DNA from: Nemertoderma westbladi
Lineage: Eukaryota > Xenacoelomorpha > Nemertodermatida > Nemertodermatidae
Assembly: GCA_032718475.1 (NCBI GenBank)
Contig: JAUCBJ010004176.1
Span: forward strand, 126,001-147,348
DNA: 21,348 bases
Reading direction: 5' to 3'
The notes beneath the pieces are model-generated. The model saw nothing but the letters and a program-made list of their open reading frames with translations. It was not told the origin of the DNA and ran no database searches. The translations under genes were made by a program, and so were the position numbers. Below are positions 9,510 to 18,100 of this stretch, piece after piece. Each line of letters begins with the position of its first letter. Position 1 is the stretch's first letter.

Positions 9510-9701
9510 ATTTCAACCCAATAAATGCAGATGATTGTTGGGGAACTAGGACACTGTTATGTGTGTAGCCAATGAGATCCGGTATGTCATTAGGGCTATG
9601 AATCAGAACTCTTATCATTGGTCCAAATATACTCAGCTGGTAATCGTTGAGAAATTCATCAGCTTCCAAGTTTAAAAGCAACATAAGTCCGTTTACGAAT
9701 C
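9510..9701 (-). CDS. DEG/ENaC channel gene, middle extracellular exon
   Basis: 192-base exon on the minus strand. The acceptor is a T-rich tract ending TTGCTACAG just before 9701; the donor GTAAGC begins at 9509. The first two bases complete a glycine codon begun by the upstream exon, giving SPG-FVNGLMLLLNLEADEF, then MIRVLIHSPNDIPDL and VLVPQQSSAFIGLK. This is the family's conserved 'NGL.L.L....EY ... G..V.IH.P...P ... V.PG....I' palm/beta-ball region. It leaves one base (T), which joins TG of the last exon to make leucine. Conserved spacing and exact phase on both sides make the gene model strong. Confidence 0.9.
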
Positions 9702-10329
9702 CTGTAGCAATGAAAAAAAATAAGTCGTAGAAATCTCGCTGCACTTATTATTTTGGATAGCAATGTGATTTTGGTGATGTTATCGGACATATCCAATGGT
9801 TGAGGATACATACTTCTAGTAATATTCTTAATAATGTTCTGATTTGTCATCCAACCTCCTTCAAACATTTAAAAAGCTATTTATTGGATAGGTGGAGTTT
9901 GTGACAACACCTAAATGAATATTCGTTTAAAATTTTAAATGTAGACCCCCTTTACTTATATTTACGGCTACTACTGTGTATCCTTAGATTTCATTAAATT
10001 ATTTCGGTCCACTTTGGAAAAATTACAATTGTCGAAAAAGTAACTTCCTATGATATCAACGTATGCAATTCTTCGCGATGTCGCTTTATACCTCAGCGAT
10101 AGAGAACGGCCCCGCCATATCTCATCGTCCTTCTGGAATTTAGCCAGAACCCGCGCTGCAGCTAGTATCACAGATTCACAGCATCAATTATCACTTCAGT
10201 ATCACCTTTACTACATCCAGTTCAAACCATTCCCCACGTCCAATATCTCCTAATTTCCGTTCCAGAACTTTTCAATAACTTGTACCAGGCCAAGTAGTAG
10301 TCGTGATAGGATAGCTCATGCTGACCTAC
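9702..10329 (-). other. 628-bp DEG/ENaC intron
   Basis: Intron between the first and middle exons seen here, donor CAG|GTAGGT (minus strand) and acceptor TTGCTACAG. It contains minus-strand open frames over 9971-10171 and 9702-9868 that look mildly protein-like but match no family I recognise and are not needed for channel continuity. Confidence 0.75.
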
Positions 10330-10552
10330 CTGGTGATTGCACAATTTTTCCTGGAAGAGTGTAGCACTTCCCCTGCAAAGTAACCTCTTCTTTGAAATCG
10401 CTTGGGTAACATTTGACGTTATTCATGGAGCAATCAATTAATGTTTCGTTGTTTAACTGATGCCCACCATTGTTTAGGAGCTCAGCTAGTGTGTAGTTGG
10501 TCAAAGCGTCATTATTTACTAATCCATCGTCTCCCATTGCTTCTGCTATTTG
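10330..10552 (-). CDS. DEG/ENaC channel gene, first exon found (extracellular finger/thumb region)
   Basis: 223-base exon on the minus strand. The acceptor TTTTTCTCACAG lies just before 10552, so reading starts with QIAEA before the internal methionine; that ATG is not the gene start. The exon shows LAELLNNGGHQLNNETLIDC, then MNNVKCYPSDF and LQGKCYTLPG, the DEG/ENaC pattern '.ELL...GH.L...L..C.....C...DF......GKCY.FN'. NYT and NET are likely glycosylation sequons. The exon ends in phase 1 at CAG|GTAGGT. The N-terminal cytoplasmic part and first membrane segment must lie in exons further upstream; I could not find them up to the right end of the window, so they may be short, separated by the inserted elements, or outside. 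Confidence 0.9.
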
Positions 10553-10597
10553 CTGTGAGAAAAATTAATTAGTTTATATTTGATTTTGACCAGTACC

Positions 10598-10715
10598 CTG
10601 GATGGATTCGTATGTCCTGTTGACGATTTCTGCTATCTTGGGTCATAGCTATAAGCAGTTAAGGAGATAACCTCAGCATTCGCAAAGCGAAAATAAGGTC
10701 TGCCAGTGCCATCAA
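10598..10715 (+). mobile_element. Second LINE fragment
   Basis: The plus strand reads LDGFVCPVDDFCYLGS and, after a frame change, GDNLSIRKAKIRSASAINK. VDDFCYLGS is identical to the corresponding post-RT segment of the LINE at about 4439-4465, and the second part corresponds to its GEDLRIRKGKAWAALNR stretch. It is therefore a small, frameshifted relic of a related LINE, 46 bases upstream of the DEG/ENaC exon at 10552. Confidence 0.7.
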
Positions 10716-10845
10716 TAAATAAATATAATATTATATAATATATAATAAAATAATAATATATAATATTATATTATATTAATTAATTAAAATTAATAATAAG
10801 AATTAATATTATATATAATATAATATATAATAAAGTAATATACAA
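10712..10845. repeat. AT-only low-complexity block
   Basis: About 130 bases made almost wholly of A and T, with repeated TATAAT, ATAATATTATA and TTAATTAATTAA pieces, able to fold in many ways. It directly follows the LINE fragment and may be an expanded element tail. Confidence 0.85.
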
Positions 10846-10974
10846 TTTTGTACTTTCCTCCTGTTTCACTCTAACATACTTGAGGACGGTAGGTCCGCTG
10901 TTAGAGATAGGATATGCAACTTAAGACAGCCTGTTCAATAGAAGTGGATTGGGTGGGAGAGTGAATGTCAGGGG
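10846..10974. other. Short unassigned non-coding stretch
   Basis: Between the AT block and the Pol III-like unit. Nothing recognisable apart from weak protein-like reading that I could not tie to the neighbouring LINE. Confidence 0.4.
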
Positions 10975-11078
10975 CAAGTGGCTGAACTGGTTAGCGCTAC
11001 TGATGAGGCCTGATAGGCTGAAACCAGCGCTGTATAGCGCTGGTTCAACCCCCGGTGACGCGCTTTCTTATTTTTTCC
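10975..11078 (+). ncRNA. tRNA-like Pol III unit (SINE head or decayed tRNA)
   Basis: TGGCTGAACTGG at 10979-10990 matches the Pol III A box TRGCNNAGYNGG with one difference, and GGTTCAACCCC at 11042-11052 matches the B box GGTTCRANNCC. Spacing is within the tRNA range. A run of six T at 11071-11076 could terminate Pol III. A perfect 9-bp hairpin, ACCAGCGCT/AGCGCTGGT, lies between the boxes. The acceptor and T stems do not pair as in a working tRNA, so this is better read as a tRNA-derived SINE head or pseudo-tRNA. Confidence 0.5.
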
Positions 11079-11393
11079 ATTTCTGTACAAAACCAAAATA
11101 TTACATCTTTAATTACAAGTTGCATTAACAGCTCAACTCCAATTCATTTATAAATAGGCATCGACGAAAGTCGAGAGTAAACAACATCAAACTCAACCCA
11201 CTACAAGTATATATTATAACGATACTGAATTTTATGAGCGGTAACTACTGAGCCACTACAGGGCATCAGGGCATTTAAATCGTCTGTAAAATATTGGGAT
11301 ATTCCTGGAATATAATGGAATATTCCTCTTCATTTTCAATTTTTTACAAGCTATTTTATGCAGATTTTGACATATATTAATGCTTTTACCCCC
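11079..11393. other. Non-coding stretch without recognised content
   Basis: AT-rich. It contains a TATAAATA at about 11150 and closely spaced GGATATTCC and GGAATATTCC palindromes near 11300-11330. No gene seen. Confidence 0.4.
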
Positions 11394-11440
11394 CCAGAAT
11401 TTCCACCCCCCCCCCCCCCCCCCCCCGACCATTCCTGTTA
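11394..11440. repeat. Poly-C tracts left of the foldback element
   Basis: Two C runs (about 8 C from 11389 and about 22 C within 11405-11426) lie just left of the C run that tips the foldback element. They may be expanded remnants of other element ends. Run lengths in assemblies are often unreliable. Confidence 0.6.
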
Positions 11441-11769
11441 CCCCCCCCCCCCCCCCCATATTGGATATTATTTGCAGGACATAAGCGCTAGTGATATATA
11501 TATTTTTACATACGATATAACAACAAAGGTTATTGTTTTGGTTAGAAAAAGCCATCTCTGTAACCTGCTCCTTTGCCTCAATTGGTAAAAACATCGTAAA
11601 TTGTTTTGGTTAGAAAAAGCCTTCTCTGTAACCGGCAAGTTGAAGGTTACAGAGGCGGGTTTTTCTAACCAAAACAATTCACGATGTTGTTACCAATAGA
11701 GGGAAAGGAGCAGGTTACAGAGATGCGCTTATATCCTGCAAATAATATCCAATATGGGGGGGGGGGGGG
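11441..11769. mobile_element. Foldback/MITE element with C-run and G-run tips
   Basis: A 329-base near-perfect inverted repeat. The outer arms are C17-CATATTGGATATTATTTG... (11441-11488) and its complement ending in G14 (11725-11769). The inner arms, 11554-11633 and 11645-11724, pair over about 80 bases around an 11-base loop. The left arm has 65 extra bases (11489-11553) including a second copy of ATTGTTTTGGTTAGAAAAAG. No target duplication is evident and no protein is encoded. A transcript from either strand would form a long hairpin. The open frames crossing it are by-products of the palindrome. Confidence 0.85.
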
Positions 11770-14700
11770 CATGTTTGGGAATTAGAAGTCCCAAAAATGT
11801 TTATAGTGAAGTGTATTAGTTTTAACATTGAGTTACTATAATGATTTAACTATAGTTACTTATTTCGCCTTGCGCGGTATAATTTCCTTTAAATCAGAAT
11901 AATTAGAACTAACGTTGTTCCTATTGGTTTCCCTTCCAACCAATTAGATGACTTTAACAGGCTTCAGTGGAAACTATAATAACGCCTTTAGTCCAATGCA
12001 TCTCTGTCTTGTTACTTGACTATGAATTTAGTAGGTGGCATTTCCGCTGAGTATTGTAAATTATAGAGACCTGAATTATTACCGGTACGGTCTGTACGGT
12101 ATGGTACAGTCTACGGATTAGTGTTAATTTGCATTAATTATTTGTTTGTTATTATTCAAATGTATCAATAACATTGAACATCAAAGATCGCAAACTAAAC
12201 TGGTTGTTATTCTCAATGATAATACGAGCAGACTGGTGAGTTAGTCATATACCAATAATTGTTAGTTGTCTCAATCCAACTCATTGGTTTGTATGACACC
12301 CTATCAGCCTATTATTGTGCTATAACTACCTCACCTACGCAATAACACTTATTCCAATGACAGTTGGTAAAATAAAGTTTTATTAGTCCGTAGTCAGACA
12401 TGACCGCGTTATTTTCATAATTCAGTTCAAATTCACATTTTCATTGTTGGATATAATTCACAGTAAATCATAAATACAGAGATATTGCCTTTTCCCACAA
12501 CTTGAAAGGAACAGTTTATACTTACGAAACACATTTGTTGTAATCAAGTCAGTGATATTGCCCGATAAATTGCATCCACACAGCCGAGATACGTATAGTC
12601 CTTAATAGGTAAGGTACCCTGCTGCACGTGCTATATGTATCTCTACAATACATGATTCAGCGTTAAAGTGTTATCTATAAATTGAAAGCACGACCATTGT
12701 GATTGTTTGACCCTTTTAAAATTACAAATTACCGAATCAAATGCAGCAACAGTAATAATTCCCTCTTTGGATGCACAAAACAGTTGACTTAAGTGGATTA
12801 TTTGGCCAATTTTCTACTTTAAGTCTGCTGTCTTATGACTTATTACAACAACTCTGTCCGTTAGTATAGAACTGAAAGTTGTACATGTGTGTTTATCGCA
12901 TGCGTTGCGGTATAGTAAACGACTATTGTTTTATTTTGGATTTCTTTAACTTGAAGTTACGATTATAAATAAAGGGCAGTGGTGCCCCAACATTGAAGGG
13001 CCTATAGACTCCCTCGCGTAAAAATATTGTGCCGCGCGGAAATTGTAAGACGCGTTGCTGAGGGCCACCGCTGGAACATCTATTTATATGATTTATTTCA
13101 GGGTTTAACTTACATAATATTTGAACTGTAATATACTTATCGTTTCGTACTGTCTTTAGGCATAGTATTAGGAACTGTGATTCTTTGTATTGACTGTGGT
13201 GAATTTTATTTGTACAATAGGTTCCCTATTTCACCCCTGCTTTATTACTTAGGAGTAAGTATTTCAGAAAGACTGAACACATCGGTGCCTCCGACTGGAA
13301 AATATCTGGACACTAAGTCGTAGCGTTCTGCGGATCTGTAAGACTACGTTTGTCGTTGTTCTCCAGACGCCAGTGTAGACGGAAATTCTGCAATAAGTAC
13401 AAGTCTGTAATTTAGTTTTCTTAATATACATTCTGTATTGCGGTTGAGGGACTGCTTTACAGAGTTTATTTCCTGGCGACTTAATTTTGTAATTAGATTT
13501 TTTATTTGCTGTAACTGGTCATCCTGGGGTTGCCAAACAAGAAATGCTGGCGCCTGTTGGCCTCTGAATTAATAGTTATTTCGAGTAAATCGGGCGCGAA
13601 AGTAAAGTAAGACGGACCGTTAGGATAATTATTTATTTCAGACATTGAGTAAAAACGAAAATTGCATCATTATTCCTTGCCTAAAATCCCGTTCTATTCC
13701 CAGACAGTCTGTATTCTTAATTACAGGCTATAAATTTCTTGTAAACATCCCTCAGAAGTCAGAACATTGTTTTATTTAGGTATTTGATTGATAAGCCCTA
13801 CCATAATCTATGTACTTACTTTATTTAGTCTAGAAAGGAACTACTCAGCTCTAAAATCAACATCATTACTTTGATTAATTAAATTATCAAGGTAGCGGAC
13901 AGTTCGGCTTTCAGAATACTGATTGTCGCACTCTCTAGGTGAATAAACGGCGGCCTCTGTAAATTAACTTGCAGAAAGCCACACATTTACTTAAGGGAAG
14001 TTAATTATTATTATTTTAGGAGTAAGGTAAGCATTCCCTTAATTGTAATTAATAATCAATAGATCCCAAACCGAGCATAACACCCTTGGTATTTAGTCAC
14101 CTTCATCCATCCATTGAGCAGGCAAATTCAATTCCTGACTTGCCCAATTAATTGATTGTGTTACCGACCAGCTTCAACTTAAGCAATATTGGTAGTATAC
14201 TACTACATAGATTGCATTGTCCGTAAGATAGTAAGTATCCTTTGTTTCCCTTTCACGGCAGCACATTCCACCCCTGTCTGCTTGTAGTATAGCGACTAGC
14301 AACCTAAGCAATACGTCTAGCCTCACTAAGTAAGTGTGTATGTGCTAAGCCGAACCAGTTAGTTGCAACTCCCTCTGGTAACTTAGCAACGGTTTGCAGT
14401 TATACCTTGCTTGAAACCTTCCTTGTTTGTTTTAAAGGGAAGAAGCCTTTTCCAGTGGTGTTACGCTTATTGATTTATTGCAGTAGTGGTTTATTGGTCC
14501 GCAGCGCCGCGTAGTGGGAGTAATAGGAATATTATTTGGAAAAAAATATTACTTACTCAAATGTAGTAATATCACGTATAGAATTGTTAACAAAATTATT
14601 TGACATCCACACATACAATCGAAATTATTTGCAGCTGAATAAACGAATTTAAATATTTCTTTCGTTTACAGATTGTTGTGAGTGGATAATTAAATGTTCC

Positions 14701-14998
14701 AGTTGCTTATTTCACTTACAGGTTATTGCTGAAATTAATTTATGTTATTCCCTTGTCTTTTAGGTATTTCAATATTTCCACAAACATAAAGTTGTTTACA
14801 AGTGGATAATTGTCTGTACATACTTGACATCAGTTGTAGAGTCTTTAAAATTTAATTACTTAAACTTACTTGGGTAATTTACCATAAAGCACAACAAGTG
14901 AAATTGGGTTAAAATATTTTTATAATAATAAATATATTGTGATACAAATTCGTAAACAACTCTAAGATATTAAACGCTAGTGTTAAAAGTATTTTAAG
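11770..14998. other. 3.2-kb gene-free region, probably including LTR/leader of the BEL/Pao element
   Basis: No open frame over 60 codons and no host exon recognised on either strand. Its right part must be the untranslated leader of the gag-pol element starting at 14999, and a 5' LTR is expected somewhere here, but the partner LTR lies outside the window so its borders cannot be set. Weak signals are TATAAATAAA at about 12964-12973, TGGCGCC near 13548 and TGGCGAC near 13483 (possible tRNA primer-site beginnings, neither convincing), and a GTGGATAATT motif repeated near 14685 and 14803. Several TAAGTAAGT-like splice donors occur. All of this is tentative. Confidence 0.4.
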
Positions 14999-15166
14999 AT
15001 GTCTGAGAGAAATATAAATAAATTTGACACTACTATTGCATCAGCCCCAAGCAATAAGTCAAGTTCTGAGACTGATGACAGTTAAACCCCTGTTGCAAAA
15101 ACACCGCCTCCCAGTGTCACTGAGCTGACAAATAGACCTACCCGGGTTCGTGCTCGTGACATAGTA

Positions 15167-18100
15167 GTGACTGATAAGGCTTTATTGGGTCATCATCGTT
15201 CAATAATCGGTACCCGGGCACAAAAAAAGCGAGAGCAACTAGCTAAGCAAAAAACCAGTGATAAACTGGACCAACCAGCTAAGTCAACTAAGCTTGATGG
15301 TGACTTAGCCAGATGGAAAGCGGTCACTGAAGCTGGAGTTTCAAGGGCTTCCATGGGCCACAATCCAGACAGTGATTCCAGTGTATCCCAGAGCAGCACT
15401 ATCAGCTCAGAAATTTCAGATGTAAGCATATCTGATCATTTGAATGTAACTGTTAAGGCAGATGTGGGACCTGGGAGGCATCACAAGAGCTTCGATCATG
15501 AGGTAGATGATATACCCATTTCTGAGACCCCACCTCCCTTGTTTCAAGACACACCACCTAGATGTATAAATCAAATTGAGTTGAGGAATCAACAACTGAA
15601 TTCAACATTCCATGACCCATTACTAAAACCAAGTGCTGGACAATTAATTTGCCTTTTCACGGCAATTAAATTGTATAGGTCCTCAGCTAGGAAGGTTTCA
15701 ACTACTACTAACTATGCAGGCCTATCACTACATGACCTGCAGGATGCTGTACAACAATATCACCAGTATCCCAGCCTTGATAGTTACTTCGTCCTTAGTG
15801 AAGCAACATGGGACGAATTGCAACAGTTAGGGGTTCCAGCTCAACCTAGGGATGATATAGAGTTGGCAAGGGAAGTTGATGCTGCCTATGAAGTCTTTCA
15901 AAGCAAATTGAATCAGCTCACTGATAATTTCACTGCTGGAGACCAACCGGATCCCAAGGTACACCCTTCTTTGTTTTACCACATGAAGGAAACTGTGCTT
16001 CACATTCGCCTGGCTATGTCTGCATTCAATGAAGCAGCATTGAGACTACATAGCACTAAGGTAAGTGTTGCCCTCACCCAGCATATGGCTGAAATGGCTG
16101 AGCGTTTTAGGAGTATTCTTTCATTTGAGGAACATATTACCATAACGAATCCCACTGAAGTTGATATCGAAAGCTCAGGTAAGATAGACAAAATTAAATA
16201 CCAGGAGTCAGAAATTAATTCGGAGTTTGAAAGTGGCACTGGGCCCCAGCAACCCGACGCCATCTCTATGTATCTTACTGATTACATAGCAATTGTTGGC
16301 GAAGCTGAGTTACGTCGGCGACTATGTGGACTAGCACCTAGTAGTGATGCTGCTCGCTTAGTCTTAGAGGAAATAGACCAAGCTCAAGAGAACGCCAGGC
16401 AACGAAAGATTGAGCTATTGAACAGGGAACGGGAACGGGACAAGGCATTAGATGAATTAGAACAACAGCTTTCCGCAGAAAAATTGGCAGCTGCTAAGGA
16501 AGCAGCAAGAGTGAAGTTAGAAGCCACCGAGGCAGCAGTACGCTTAAAGGAGCTTGAAGTCGAACGAAAAAGGGCCACACTATTGCGAGATCATGATAAT
16601 GAAAAACAAATAAATGATTTGCAAGTTTCAGAAACAGCAAGTTCAGCTATAAAAGCAAGAAGAATAAATCGCTTTACCTCATCAGATGAAGATACATCAA
16701 CTGAAACTGACTGCCGGAGTAACATTTCACGATCTTCACAAAGCAAGAGAAGACGTGCTCCGCGGCCTTCCATCCCATTACCAAACATGCCACCTAGGTA
16801 CAATTCTCATGCATATGAGACAGCCGATGATAATATTTTAATTTTGTCCAATACACCCATACAAACTCCAAATAACCAAAATACATTACTTGGAACTGAG
16901 CTCCAAGTATCAACTACTAGGCCTCTTAGAAGCTCTATTCAACCTACACACACACACTCTATCAATGAACATACATCAGCCCTCACAAAATTAAATTTAA
17001 GTACAATTCCAGAGATAGAGGAACCGGGAGCAGTAGTTAGACCATCAGTTAGGGAAAACACGCCTGCTCTCACTGCAAGTGAAAGTAATGAAGTGCAGTC
17101 ACAAACCTATTGCCATTCTAATGGCCGTATGTCAAGTACTGCTCGGTTTATACAGGACAACCGCCTTTCTTTTGGAAGTGGTATGTCGCCTGTCATGCAG
17201 TGTCCTATGGAGCATTCGGACCTGATGACGAATCAAGCACCCACTGAAGTATCAGTAATGAGTCGGCCCGGGATTGCGCCTTCGGGTTTTGAACGGATTA
17301 TGGGTCAACCTCAAAGGACAGCGATTGGTCACCTTTGGACACCAGAGGATATGAGAGATCCAAAGAATAATTATCAAACCCAAGACAGTTGGAGAATTAG
17401 GAAAGATACTATGAAAGTACCCGAATTTAGAAATCCACAGGTTAATAGCATTAAGACTGATCCTGACTCGTTAGACGTTAATGAGGAACTTCATCACCTC
17501 CATGAATCCAAAATTAAGAGTAAGCAAGAAATTGAAAATCTTCAACAAGACATAAACATGCGCATTATGAAAAATGAGCAAGCCAGGGCCTTGGAAGAAA
17601 TTAAACAGCAACTAGTTTTAAACCAGGACATGATAAGTGCCTCTAATAGGCAATTACCACCCAAGGCCACGAAACCAGGCATCCAAATACTCCAGAGAGC
17701 TTCTGACATGACAGGTATTCATGCAGAAGATTATAGGTTGAACCAGATTAATGATAGTGACATTTTCAGTCGGACTGACTCCAGGCCTCAACAACCTCCC
17801 ATACAAGTGAACCATCCTTACCCAGATGATACACCCAAATTTACCTATCCTACACCACAAATTACTCCTGACTATTCCATACTAAATATGTCAGCACAAG
17901 AGAGTTTTACACGGCAGATGGCACGTACAGAAGCACGTCAAGCAGTGTCCACTGGAGAAACTCTTAAGTTCAATGGCGATGAACTAAAATGGCTGCCATT
18001 TAATGAGTATTATAAAGACACTATTCAAAATTCAGTGCTTTCTGATGGTGAGAAGTTAAGGTTTTTGATTGACTGTTTGGAAGGAGCCCCCAGAGCTATG

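Noticed and set aside
9702-10171. Minus-strand open frames in the 628-bp channel intron as extra exons
   Set aside because: Neighbouring exons already join in phase with conserved protein on both sides; no family was recognised in the frames.
11256-11677. Overlapping open frames rich in Gly/Pro near 11.4-11.6 kb
   Set aside because: They run through C/G homopolymers and the palindrome, and the two minus-strand frames repeat one another because of the foldback structure.
13475-13565. tRNA primer-binding site and 3' end of a 5' LTR (TGGCGAC or TGGCGCC)
   Set aside because: Matches extend only 7-8 bases, no CA terminus precedes them, and the partner LTR is outside the window.
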